NCBI GenBank assembly: GCA_964457585.1
Contig: CAYWFU010000032.1
Location: 1-29,639 of the forward strand
From: CAYWFU01 sp964457585
GTDB lineage: Bacteria > JACRDZ01
Length of the DNA: 29,639 nucleotides
Direction of reading: 5' to 3'
Below, piece after piece: positions 8,481 through 17,282 of this stretch. The notes beneath the pieces are model-generated. The model was not told where the DNA came from, searched no databases, and saw nothing but the letters and a program-made list of their open reading frames with translations. Both the position numbers and the translations under genes were made by a program. The stretch's first letter is position 1, and the number at the start of each line of letters is the position of its first letter.

Positions 8481-11312
8481 ATGAGTATGAAATTTAAAAG
8501 TTTTTTCTTTATTGCATCATTATTTTTTCTTTTTTGTAATAGTACTTTTCTTACAGCATCTCCTGTAATAATTTCAGTAACTCCAAATAATGGTTATAAT
8601 ACTACTTCCACTCTCATAACCATCAAAGGTGAAAATTTCGATACATCCTGCAAAGTGTATATTTCAGCAGCTAATCCATCTATGGCTGGTAATATTGACA
8701 CATTCGGTGAAGCTTTGGAGGTGTTTGTTTCAGGTAATTATGTATATATAGCAGATGGTTCTGAAGGCTTGCAAATAATAGATATAAGCGATCCGGCAAA
8801 GCCGAAACTTGCGGGAAATATTGATACCTCCGATAAAGCTTATGGAATATATGTTTTAGGGAATTATGCATATGTGGCAGATGGCGGTGCAGGTTTACAG
8901 ATAATAGATATAACCGACCCTGCAAAACCGGCAATAACAGGCAGCATAGATACATCTGATAAAGCTTATGGTATATATGTATCAGGTAATTATGCTTATG
9001 TTGCAGACGGCAATGCAGGGTTACAGATAATCAATATAACTGATCCTGCAAAACCAGTAATAACAGGCAGCATAGATACATCTGATAAAGCTTATGGTGT
9101 ATATGTATCAGGTAATTATGCTTATGTTGCAGATGGCAGCGCAGGTTTGCAAATAATAGATATAACTGATCCTGCAACGCCTAAAATTACCGGTAATTTT
9201 AATACTCCTGGTTTAGCTAATAATGTATATATTTATAAAAACAATGCTTATGTTGCTGACTATGATTCAGGACTGATTGTAGTTGATGTGACAAATCCGG
9301 ATAATTTAAATATTATCAGCAATCTATATACATATAATAAAGCTAAAAAAGTATGTGTCTCAGGAAACTATGCATACGTTGCAGATAATAATGCCGGACT
9401 TGAAATTGTTGATATTAGTGATTTGAAAAATCTCAGGATAGCAAGCAATATAGATACTCCTGATAAAGCTTGTAGTGTTTACATATCGGGAAATTATGCT
9501 TATGTCGCAGATAATTTATCAGGTCTTGATATAATAGATGTAACCAATCCGGTCAATCCGGCAATAGCAGGCAGCCTGGCAGATACTACCGGTCTGGCTT
9601 ATGGCATACATGCTTCTGGTAATTATGCATATATTGCAAGTTATGGATTGCAGATTATAGATATAACCAATACAGCAAAACCAAAAAAAGCAGGCAGCAT
9701 AAAAACTCCCGGCTGGGCATTTGATGTGTATGTTTCAGGAAACTACGCATATATAGCAGATAATTTATCCGGTTTGCAAATAATAGATATAACCAATCCG
9801 GCTTCTCCTTCTATAGCAGGAGAAGTAGATACTCCCGGTTGGGCTCGTGATGTGTTTATTTCAGGTAATTATGCATATGTGGCAGATGGCAGTGCCGGTC
9901 TGCAAATAATTGATATAACCAATCCCGCAAACCCAGGTGTTATAGAGAGCATAGATACTCCAGGTTCTTCATCTGGTATTTATGTTGTGGGTGACTATGC
10001 ATATATAGCAGATGGTAATGCCGGACTGCAAATAGTGGATATAAGTAATCCAATGAACATGAATATAATAAGCAGCATAAAAACACCGGGTTCTGCATCA
10101 GGAGTATATGTTTCAGGTAACTATGCGTATATAGCAGATGTCACTGAAGGATTACAGGTAGTAGATATAACCGATTCTGCAAAACCTAAAATAGCAGGGA
10201 ATATTGATACATCAGGCTCTGCGACCGGTGTTTACGTTTCAGGGAATTATGCGTATGTAACAGATGGGGCTTCCGGGTTACAAGTAATAGACATAAGTGA
10301 TCCTGCAAAACCTGAAATAATAGGAAATATTGATACTCCCGGTTCTGCATCCGGTATTTATATATCAGGAGATTATGTATATGTGGCAGATGGAGCTTCA
10401 GGTTTGCAAATAATTTATAAATTTAGTTCAGGAATAATTTGTGAATCAATAAAATTTGTTGATAGTAATACTATTACTGCTGTTATTCCAAAAGGATTAA
10501 TGTCCGGTGGATTCAATATTATAGTTAGTAATTCCAATCAGGAGCAGGATATTTTATATAATGGAATAAATATACAAAATCAACCGCCTGTTGTAACTCT
10601 CAGCGCAGACCAAATTTCCGGGCTCCCGCCATTAAATGTAAATTTCACTGCTACAGCTACAGATACTGATGGCAGCATTATAAAATACGAATGGGATTTT
10701 GATGGAAACGGAACTTATGACAGTACTACTCTTATAAATACAATTAGCTACACATATACTAATCTTGCTACTTACAATGCTAAAGTCAGGGTTACTGACA
10801 ATGACAAAGCTACGTCAGAAGCCAGTATGGAAATTAAAATCCTTGCAAAAGAAAACAAACTACCTACAGTAACATTAACTGCAACTCCAGCTTCTGGCAA
10901 GCCACCATTAAATGTAAACTTTACTGCTACAGTGGAAGATACTGATGGCACTATTGTAAAATATGAATGGGATTTTGATGGAAATGGAACTTATGACAGT
11001 ACTACCTCTTCAAATACTATAAGCTATACCTATACTAAAACTGGTACCTATGATGCCAAAGTTAGGGTTACTGATAATGATGGAGGTACAGGAGAAAATA
11101 TAATTAAAATTGAAGTAAATAAAAAGAAAAAAAAACCATGTTATATTACTACATTTGTTCACAATTTTTCATTGATAGAAAATAAAATAAAAATAAATCA
11201 TTTAACCCAATTGAGAGATACTAAAATTATAAGTAACTCTTTTGGTAAATATTTTGTTGATTTTTATTATAAAATAAGTCCTGAATTTGTTAGATGGTTT
11301 TATATGGAGTGA
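8481..11312 (+). CDS. Secreted LVIVD-repeat propeller protein inserted in a split TIG domain, with PKD domains and CFI-box-like tail
   Basis: 943 residues; ATG 8481 is preceded by GGAGG (8470-8474). Residues 1-26 form a Sec signal (ending near FLTAS). Residues ~27-66 (VIISVTPNNGYNTT, TLITIKGENFD) are the first half of an IPT/TIG domain. Then come 14 LVIVD-type repeats of 42 residues (pattern GNYAYVADGxAGLQIIDIT), after which the second TIG half appears (SNTITAVIPKGLMSGGFNI, ~670-700). Two PKD domains follow (YEWDFDGNGTYDS in both; ~708-795 and ~800-880). A lysine run precedes a CFI-box-like tail at C887 (CYITTF, LRDTKI, YYKISP). Neighbouring repeats near 8941 and 9067 are nearly identical DNA, a sign of recent duplication. 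Likely an exported surface protein with two seven-bladed propellers; the ligand is unknown. Confidence 0.88.
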   Translation: MSMKFKSFFFIASLFFLFCNSTFLTASPVIISVTPNNGYNTTSTLITIKGENFDTSCKVYISAANPSMAGNIDTFGEALEVFVSGNYVYIADGSEGLQIIDISDPAKPKLAGNIDTSDKAYGIYVLGNYAYVADGGAGLQIIDITDPAKPAITGSIDTSDKAYGIYVSGNYAYVADGNAGLQIINITDPAKPVITGSIDTSDKAYGVYVSGNYAYVADGSAGLQIIDITDPATPKITGNFNTPGLANNVYIYKNNAYVADYDSGLIVVDVTNPDNLNIISNLYTYNKAKKVCVSGNYAYVADNNAGLEIVDISDLKNLRIASNIDTPDKACSVYISGNYAYVADNLSGLDIIDVTNPVNPAIAGSLADTTGLAYGIHASGNYAYIASYGLQIIDITNTAKPKKAGSIKTPGWAFDVYVSGNYAYIADNLSGLQIIDITNPASPSIAGEVDTPGWARDVFISGNYAYVADGSAGLQIIDITNPANPGVIESIDTPGSSSGIYVVGDYAYIADGNAGLQIVDISNPMNMNIISSIKTPGSASGVYVSGNYAYIADVTEGLQVVDITDSAKPKIAGNIDTSGSATGVYVSGNYAYVTDGASGLQVIDISDPAKPEIIGNIDTPGSASGIYISGDYVYVADGASGLQIIYKFSSGIICESIKFVDSNTITAVIPKGLMSGGFNIIVSNSNQEQDILYNGINIQNQPPVVTLSADQISGLPPLNVNFTATATDTDGSIIKYEWDFDGNGTYDSTTLINTISYTYTNLATYNAKVRVTDNDKATSEASMEIKILAKENKLPTVTLTATPASGKPPLNVNFTATVEDTDGTIVKYEWDFDGNGTYDSTTSSNTISYTYTKTGTYDAKVRVTDNDGGTGENIIKIEVNKKKKKPCYITTFVHNFSLIENKIKINHLTQLRDTKIISNSFGKYFVDFYYKISPEFVRWFYME
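8678..10425 (+). repeat. 14 LVIVD-coding tandem repeats (126-nt period)
   Basis: The coding repeats have a 126-nt (42-codon) period, most obvious between copies beginning near 8941 and 9067, which differ at only a few positions. Copy 5 (around 9240) is the most divergent and copy 8 (around 9630) is a few codons shorter. Such an array is open to unequal recombination that changes copy number. Confidence 0.85.
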
Positions 11313-11332
11313 ATTTAAAAAGGAGAATTGGC

Positions 11333-12736
11333 ATGAGAAAAAAAATATTTTTTATTATTTCATTAGCTTTATTATTTGCATTAGCCTGTGGTCCAGGTAG
11401 TAGTAGTAATAGCAATAGTAATAGTATCACTTCAAAAAGCATTACGGTTACAGTTTTAGATGATGCTAAGAACAAAATCTCAAATATAACTGTTGTGTTG
11501 GGGAATTCGGATGGTTCAATGGTTACTTACGGGAAAACTGATGCAAATGGAGAAATAATATTTCAAAACTCACCACAAAATGCAACAATTGCAGTTGCAA
11601 GTAGTCATACATACAAATCAACATATGATACTACAATATATTTCTATTTCATACGTAACCTTGATATTTCATACGATGTTAATATTTCCAATGTAACATT
11701 TGAACTGGATATCGATGATATTGCTGATTATGAATTAGGTACCGTTGATGTAACTGTATCAAGCAATATAAATACTATTGATCACTGGAAATTATCACCT
11801 TATGGACGTATTGAAAAAGGTGAAAATACATCTACTATAAGTATTCATAAATACGATTTTCAAAAAGATAGTAAAATTTCTTTTATCGCAATTGGTTATG
11901 ACTCGAATGATAATCCATTGTGCTGGGGCGGCTTACTTGACCAAACTTTTACGGATGGAATGGATATTAACATTAATGCTGACAACACGGATTTTAGTAC
12001 AATTACTTATAATTTAAAAAATATACCTGATATAATAAAATCTTTTGATGGCTCTCTGGATATTGATAGAAAAGATGAGGGTTTAACATATTTTAATCTT
12101 ATTGAAGATAATCAAATCCCTATACCTGCTGCAGTTCATACTTATGCAATAAAAGGGATTGGGGATAGTTTTGACTATTATTTAGATCTATATTTAGATC
12201 AAAATCAAAATAATACAATAGGTATATCAAAACATTCATCAATATTAGCAGACCAGGATTTCGATTTTAGTCAGGCTCCGGTCATTCCATCTAATTTATT
12301 AATAACAAATGGAGAGACAAATACCCCAACTCTATTATGGAATGGTAATGATGCATCAATAGATTTAATATCCGGTTATTGTTATATTCATAATGATATT
12401 CATAATGTATCTACATCATCCGTATCTACATCATCCGATCTTGATATACATATTAAAGCTTCTCCTACAAGAAACAGTATTAAATTTCCAGAACTCCCTG
12501 ACATTCTTGCTGAATACAGGCCAAATTCAATTGATGATTTTAACGTCTATTTTGATGAAATCAGTTTTATCACAGGTTATGATGATTGGCTGACAAAAGT
12601 GTCTCAGTACATTAATGGGACTTTTGATTTACCTGTTGAATATACAGCAAAATATAGTAGAGCAGAGTATTCAACTCAAAAAGAATCCACAGTCAAAGAT
12701 CACAAAAGATCAAATAGAAAATTCACGAAACGTTGA
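11333..12736 (+). CDS. Putative lipoprotein with carboxypeptidase-regulatory-like N-terminal domain
   Basis: I place the start at ATG 11333 because AGGAG lies 7 nt upstream and the product then begins with a classical lipoprotein signal (MRKKIFFIISLALLFALAC, Cys19). The frame extends up to 11294, but that stretch overlaps the end of the LVIVD gene. After the cysteine comes a Ser/Asn-rich linker, then a domain with the pattern VTVLDDAKNKISNITVVLG ... GKTDANGEIIF, typical of carboxypeptidase-regulatory-like Ig folds. The rest (~residues 110-450) is beta-rich and unrecognised, with a basic C-terminus (HKRSNRKFTKR). It starts 20 nt after the LVIVD gene and is probably cotranscribed, so it could be an envelope partner of that protein. 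Confidence 0.75.
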   Translation: MRKKIFFIISLALLFALACGPGSSSNSNSNSITSKSITVTVLDDAKNKISNITVVLGNSDGSMVTYGKTDANGEIIFQNSPQNATIAVASSHTYKSTYDTTIYFYFIRNLDISYDVNISNVTFELDIDDIADYELGTVDVTVSSNINTIDHWKLSPYGRIEKGENTSTISIHKYDFQKDSKISFIAIGYDSNDNPLCWGGLLDQTFTDGMDININADNTDFSTITYNLKNIPDIIKSFDGSLDIDRKDEGLTYFNLIEDNQIPIPAAVHTYAIKGIGDSFDYYLDLYLDQNQNNTIGISKHSSILADQDFDFSQAPVIPSNLLITNGETNTPTLLWNGNDASIDLISGYCYIHNDIHNVSTSSVSTSSDLDIHIKASPTRNSIKFPELPDILAEYRPNSIDDFNVYFDEISFITGYDDWLTKVSQYINGTFDLPVEYTAKYSRAEYSTQKESTVKDHKRSNRKFTKR

Positions 12737-12834
12737 TTCTTACGGTGCATAATTGTAAACTAAAATAAAAAAAATAAATTAAAGATATAAAAACTAATAG
12801 CAAGGCAACAAAAAAAGTATTCAGGAGACAAAAG

Positions 12835-13058
12835 ATGAAAAAACATCATATTTAAATTTAGATAAAGACGAAATGGAATTAGCAGAATCACTTAAAAAAG
12901 AAGAATGGATTTCAGCCCTTACCACTAAAGAAAAAAAGCTATATACGAAATATGCTCGTAATAGTTTAATTAAGCGAAATAGAATCAATATACGAATAAA
13001 GGAATTCCTTATTCAGGATTTACTGCTGAATATCCTTTTAATCAGCATTGTTCCATAG
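12835..13058 (+). pseudogene. CopG/BrnA-like antitoxin relic
   Basis: AGGAG at 12823-12827 and ATG 12835 form a good start, but the A6 run at 12838-12843 puts the ATG out of frame with the homologous sequence and gives only MKKHHI. One more A would give MKKTSYLNLDKDEMELAESL followed by KKEEWIS, the look of a CopG/BrnA-type antitoxin N-terminus. Downstream, YARNSLIKRNRINIRI matches the ribbon-helix-helix core pattern of the family (Ar-tlkkdkriNIR). Right after it the expected DLxxLKxKAxxEG segment is missing; a GIPY-like piece appears in another frame at about 13000. The gene is thus broken at both ends. No partner toxin is seen. Its 3' end overlaps the end of truD on the opposite strand. Confidence 0.55.
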
Positions 13059-14164
13059 CTACCGCGCAGCAAAGAAAAACGCAAAATTAATTTTTTTCTA
13101 TTTGTATATATTTCATCATTAGAAATCTCAAAATTTAATCCTTCAGGTTTTGAAATTGCTTTGCGCAAAGTTGATTTGAAAAATACCTGTCTAATCTTTA
13201 TTTTATTAAACATTGAATATTTTATATCGCGATTTTGATAAACATTTGAATAAATTTTATCTATTAAATTATTTTCATCTTCAGGCTTAAAAGGTAAAGT
13301 TGGGATATTTAAATTTTCAAGATAATTTAAATTTTCCTCTCTTATTTGAGTATAAAAAATATAATCTCCAAAAGTACCAGAATAAGTTTTTAACTCATCT
13401 GATTTTTCTATAATAAATCTTCTTAATACTTCATTCCATAAATAAGCATTATATGCGCTAAAATGGTCAGATAACCCCTCTTTAGGAATTCGCTTGATAA
13501 TTGAAAAAAAATACTCTGGATTTTTAATTAAAAAATCAAAGGTTTTTTTTTCGAATTTTGTTGCTGATTTTTTTCGGCAGGTATTCCAGTCATTCCAATG
13601 CTCAATAAAAAATTCATTTTTATTAGAATCATTCGTAGCGGTTAAATAGAGTTTAAGCGCATTGCCAAAGTGCCGTTTAAGGATTTCCTCAGCTATAAAA
13701 TTTTGCTTTTGCGCTAAACTGCCAAATCTCTGATCATCAAAATAATTCGGATAACCGATAGAATTAATAATCTCTATTTCTTTTAATGTATTTTCAATAT
13801 TTTTTTCAGAAAGGTCTCTTACTGTTATTTCAAATTTATTTCTATTTATAAGATTGGCTGCCATAGGCTGAGCCATAAAACCGCAGAATTGCAGAGAATA
13901 TTTTTTTCTTTTTAATTCCTTTATTTCCGGACTTCTAATTGTAATAAATTGGCTGGTTACCGCATGCTTATCTTTTTTCCCTCCAAATGAAAAATAATTA
14001 AAAGGAATATTTAATTCACGTGATAATTCAAGCAATAATTCAATTGTATTCCAATCTTTTTTCTTTAAAATATAAACAGCATACTCACTCTTATCCTTTA
14101 AAGGTAAATCTGCTATTTCCTCAACAATAAAATCAGCAGGGATACATTTAATTTTTAATTGCAA
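13013..14164 (-). CDS. truD: tRNA pseudouridine(13) synthase TruD
   Basis: 383 residues, near the usual size for TruD, which converts uridine 13 of tRNA to pseudouridine. The active-site region is clear: FGGKKDKHAVTSQF, with the probable catalytic Asp at position 65, matching the family G-x-K-D-x-x-A motif. NYFDDQRFGS (~residues 139-148) is the second conserved block, and GLSDHFSAYNAYLWNEVL lies further on. The start at 14164 gives the expected MQLKIKCIPADFIVEE, typical of TruD N-termini (f.V.E.p). The SD is weak (AAGGA ~13 nt upstream). It is divergent from rel, with ~80 nt between them holding the rel promoter. Its end overlaps the antitoxin relic. Confidence 0.93.
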   Translation of the reverse strand: MQLKIKCIPADFIVEEIADLPLKDKSEYAVYILKKKDWNTIELLLELSRELNIPFNYFSFGGKKDKHAVTSQFITIRSPEIKELKRKKYSLQFCGFMAQPMAANLINRNKFEITVRDLSEKNIENTLKEIEIINSIGYPNYFDDQRFGSLAQKQNFIAEEILKRHFGNALKLYLTATNDSNKNEFFIEHWNDWNTCRKKSATKFEKKTFDFLIKNPEYFFSIIKRIPKEGLSDHFSAYNAYLWNEVLRRFIIEKSDELKTYSGTFGDYIFYTQIREENLNYLENLNIPTLPFKPEDENNLIDKIYSNVYQNRDIKYSMFNKIKIRQVFFKSTLRKAISKPEGLNFEISNDEIYTNRKKLILRFSLLRGSYGTMLIKRIFSSKS

Positions 14165-14201
14165 AATTTAAATCCTTTTCATTAATAACGTGAATATAAC
14201 C

Positions 14202-14230
14202 TTGAATTAAGATTATGATTAACATATAAT
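14202..14230 (+). promoter_or_regulatory. Sigma70-type promoter of rel
   Basis: TTGAAT (14202-14207), a 17-bp spacer and a perfect TATAAT (14225-14230) lie 26 nt before the chosen rel start codon and within the truD-rel divergent gap. Confidence 0.75.
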
Positions 14231-14256
14231 TATACAATATTATGAAGGATTTAAAA

Positions 14257-16410
14257 ATGGAAATTAATGATATTATCAATAAAATATTGCAAATTCATCC
14301 TGATTTTGACACAACTTTATTAAGATTAGCTTTTAATATTGCAACAAGAAAACATGAAGGGCAGGTAAGAGTATCAGGATCACCTTATCTGACTCATGCA
14401 TTAGAAGTTGCATTTATTTTAGCTGATATGCAATTAGATGTTGTTACAATTGCAGCAGGATTACTGCATGATGTAGTTGAAGATACAAACGTTACAATTG
14501 ATGAGATTAAGGAAAATCTGGGTGAGGAAATTGCTTTATTAGTTGAAGGTGTTACAAAAATCAGCGCAATACAATTTAAAAGTCTTGAACAGCGTCAGGT
14601 GGCGAATCTGCGTAAAATGTTTCTTGCAATGGCAAAAGATATCAGAGTAGTTTTGATTAAATTAGCTGACCGTCTTCATAATATGCGAACTCTGGAATTT
14701 TTATCATCTGAAAAAAAAGAACGGATTTCAAAAGAAACCTTAGAAATTTATGCGCCTCTTGCTAATCGATTAGGGATTGGAAAAATCAAAAATGAGCTCG
14801 AAGATTTATGCTTTAAATATCTTTATCCGGAAGATTTTGAATTTATAAATAAATCTATTGAAGAAAAATTTCATGCCAGAGAACAGCATATTGAACAAAT
14901 TAAAAATAATTTGGAAATATATTTTAAAAGCTTGAATATTAAGGTTGCAATCAGCGGACGTCCAAAACATCTTTATAGTATTTATCGCAAAATGAAAAAA
15001 CAGAATAAAAAACTGGAGCAGGTATATGACCTTATAGCAGTAAGAATAATCTGCGAAACGGATAAAGATTGTTATGCTATTTTAGGTGCTGTTCACGCAA
15101 AATGGCCGCCAATGCCGGGAAGATTCAAGGATTATATTGCAACCCCAAAATTAAATATGTATCAATCTCTCCATACAACAATTATCAGTCCATATGGAGA
15201 ACCTATAGAAATTCAGATTCGAACTTATGAAATGAATCATATTGCTGAGGAAGGTATCGCAGCTCATTGGTGTTATAAGGAAGATGAAAAAGCAGATGAA
15301 AAATTAATAGATAATATCAGGTGGCTGCGTCATATTATTGAATGGCAGAATGAATTAAAAAATCCACATGAATTTTTAGATACACTTAAAATGGATTTAT
15401 TTAAAAATGAAGTTTATGTATTCACTCCAAAAGGGATGGTGAAAACACTCCCTGACGGCTCAACTCCAATAGATTTTGCTTATGCAATACACACTGACAT
15501 AGGTAATAAATGTACTGGTGCAAAGGTAAATGGAAAAATTGTTCCATTAAAATATAAACTTAAAAATGGAGATATAATTGAAATATTAACCGGAGAAAAG
15601 CATCAGCCTAAAAGAGATTGGATTAATTTTGCTATTACATCCCGCGCAAAAAGCAAAATAAGACAATGGATTAAGCAGCAGGAGTATCAGGAAGCAGTTG
15701 CCACAGGAGAGAAAATACTTATAAATGAAATTATTAAAGATATAAAACAATTCAATCTTGATATTCCATTAGAAATTAAAATAAAAGAAATGAAAAATTT
15801 TCTGCCTGAATTGGGGTTTGATTCACAGGAAGAATTATTTGCAAATATCAGCTATCACAAAGGTATATTGCATCAATTACTAACAAAATTATTTCCAGAA
15901 CATCGTCATGAACACGAAAAATCACCACAGGTTATCAAGCAAGTACCAGGTCAAACACAGCATCAAATCGTTATTGATGGCATTACTGAAGATATAATGA
16001 TAAAATTAGCTCGCTGCTGTACTCCAGTCCCATATGATGAAATTGTAGGATTTGTAACAAGAGGCAGAGGAGTAACCATTCATAGAGTTAATTGTTCCAA
16101 TTTACAAATATTGCAAAATGAAAAAACCAGAATTATTAAAGCTGACTGGAGTAAAAAGACACAGGGATGTTTTAATGTAGCTATAAAAGTTAAAGCATAT
16201 GATAGAATAAATTTATTAAAAGATATTCTGGCAACAATTGCTGAAACAAAGACAATAATTAATTCTGCGAGTGCAGCAGCAGTAGAAAATAAAATGGCAG
16301 TGTGCAATTTCCTTCTTGAAATCGCTGATATAAATCAGCTCCATGATATTATAAATAAAATAGAAAAAATTGAAAGTGTTGTTAAAGTTAACAGAGAAGA
16401 TAGAGTTTAA
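14257..16410 (+). CDS. rel: Bifunctional (p)ppGpp synthetase/hydrolase, RelA/SpoT family
   Basis: I prefer ATG 14257 (MEINDIINK, 717 residues) because GAAGGA at 14244-14249 is an ideal SD for it; the in-frame ATG 14242 overlaps that SD. The order is HD hydrolase (HEGQVRVSGSPYLTHA; LLHDVVEDT with H71-D72; RLHNMRT), synthetase (RFKDYIATPKLNMYQSLHTT), TGS (VYVFTPKGMVKTLPDGSTPIDFAYAIHT) split here as VYVFTPKG and DGSTPIDFAYAIH, then the CC/zinc-finger-like stretch (ARCCTPVPYDEIVGF) and a C-terminal ACT domain. RFKD at 289-292 is the RxKD version seen in bifunctional Rel/SpoT enzymes, not the ExDD of monofunctional RelA, and the hydrolase residues look intact. It makes and degrades the stringent-response alarmone in the cytoplasm on ribosomes. 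A three-hairpin repeat follows directly. Confidence 0.96.
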   Translation: MEINDIINKILQIHPDFDTTLLRLAFNIATRKHEGQVRVSGSPYLTHALEVAFILADMQLDVVTIAAGLLHDVVEDTNVTIDEIKENLGEEIALLVEGVTKISAIQFKSLEQRQVANLRKMFLAMAKDIRVVLIKLADRLHNMRTLEFLSSEKKERISKETLEIYAPLANRLGIGKIKNELEDLCFKYLYPEDFEFINKSIEEKFHAREQHIEQIKNNLEIYFKSLNIKVAISGRPKHLYSIYRKMKKQNKKLEQVYDLIAVRIICETDKDCYAILGAVHAKWPPMPGRFKDYIATPKLNMYQSLHTTIISPYGEPIEIQIRTYEMNHIAEEGIAAHWCYKEDEKADEKLIDNIRWLRHIIEWQNELKNPHEFLDTLKMDLFKNEVYVFTPKGMVKTLPDGSTPIDFAYAIHTDIGNKCTGAKVNGKIVPLKYKLKNGDIIEILTGEKHQPKRDWINFAITSRAKSKIRQWIKQQEYQEAVATGEKILINEIIKDIKQFNLDIPLEIKIKEMKNFLPELGFDSQEELFANISYHKGILHQLLTKLFPEHRHEHEKSPQVIKQVPGQTQHQIVIDGITEDIMIKLARCCTPVPYDEIVGFVTRGRGVTIHRVNCSNLQILQNEKTRIIKADWSKKTQGCFNVAIKVKAYDRINLLKDILATIAETKTIINSASAAAVENKMAVCNFLLEIADINQLHDIINKIEKIESVVKVNREDRV

Positions 16411-16498
16411 TTTAAGGTATAGAAATTTGAAACGCTCGATAAATCGAGCAACTACATTGAAATTTTTGTAGTTGCCTGATTCATCAGGCTTAATTCAA
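16411..16498 (+). repeat. REP/MITE-like three-hairpin element, copy C
   Basis: This is the most regular copy: edge TTTAAGGTATAGAAATTTG, hairpin GCTCGATAAATCGAGC, hairpin CAACTACA/TGTAGTTG, hairpin GCCTGATTCATCAGGC, then TTAATTCAAAA. It begins at the base after the rel stop codon and ends 11 nt before the LysM gene start. The C (instead of T) in the last loop keeps the stem intact. Confidence 0.9.
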
Positions 16499-16509
16499 AA
16501 AATGAATTT

Positions 16510-17274
16510 ATGGAAAAAATAAAAAAAATAGTTTTAAAACTTTTATTATATATTAGTATTATAATTTTTTATCTTATAATATACAGTCTTATATCTATAT
16601 TATATGAAAGATTTGGAACTGCAACAATTTGGAGCTTAAAAACAAAAGATGATACTTATTTATTTTCAAGCAAATTACCAGGAAATATTAAAAAAAATAA
16701 AATTGAAAAAATAGAAAAAAAAGTCGAAATAGTAAAATCTAAAGTCAAAAAACAAAAAATTAAGGATGAAGAAATAATAGTCAGCAAAAATGATACTCTT
16801 ATAAATATTATAGGGCTTCATTATGGCAAGTATGATGAAAAAATACTTCAAGCTGTAAAAAAATCAAATCCTGATCTTAATTTATCCAGTTTATCAATTG
16901 GTCAAAAAATAATTTTACCCTATATACCTGAAATTCAAAAAGATATAAATTTTGACATGAATTACAATGAAACCAAAGTGATTGAAAAAAAAATATTAAT
17001 TGATGATCCGATTAAGATCTCTAAAGTAGAAGCAATAAAAAATGAAAAATGGATTTCGATAAAAGGAGATGTATATAATAGCGGTAAGGCGGATGTTAAT
17101 TTTTTAAAAGTAAATGTGGACTTTCTTGATAAAATCAATAAAATTGTTACATCCAGCTTTACTTATGTTGTAAAGGAAAAGGGAATTAAGTCCGGAGAAA
17201 AGAAAAATTTCGAGTTAGTAATAGAATTTTTACCCGAAATTGCAAAATATGAAATATGGGTGGAGTATTATTAA
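16510..17274 (+). CDS. LysM-domain membrane protein with FxLYD-like C-terminus
   Basis: 254 residues. A single N-terminal membrane anchor (residues ~7-32, LLLYISIIIFYLIIYSLISI) is followed by a Lys-rich, charged linker (~60-85), a LysM domain (~88-137; IIVSKNDTLINIIGLHYG ... LSIGQKIILPYIPE) and a C-terminal beta domain (~175-254) with the pattern ISIKGDVYNSGKADVNFL that looks like FxLYD/DUF3426-type domains. LysM domains usually bind peptidoglycan, so the protein probably links the membrane to the wall; its exact job is unknown. No good SD precedes ATG 16510; the leader is formed by repeat copy C. Confidence 0.8.
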   Translation: MEKIKKIVLKLLLYISIIIFYLIIYSLISILYERFGTATIWSLKTKDDTYLFSSKLPGNIKKNKIEKIEKKVEIVKSKVKKQKIKDEEIIVSKNDTLINIIGLHYGKYDEKILQAVKKSNPDLNLSSLSIGQKIILPYIPEIQKDINFDMNYNETKVIEKKILIDDPIKISKVEAIKNEKWISIKGDVYNSGKADVNFLKVNVDFLDKINKIVTSSFTYVVKEKGIKSGEKKNFELVIEFLPEIAKYEIWVEYY

Positions 17275-17282
17275 TTTTCAAC

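Noticed and set aside
8678..10425. Regular 126-nt repeats as a possible CRISPR array or satellite.
   Set aside because: The period is a codon multiple, the frame is open throughout and the units encode LVIVD blades; there are no spacers.
14242..14256. ATG 14242 as the rel start.
   Set aside because: It overlaps the ideal SD of ATG 14257; the extra five residues are not typical of the family.
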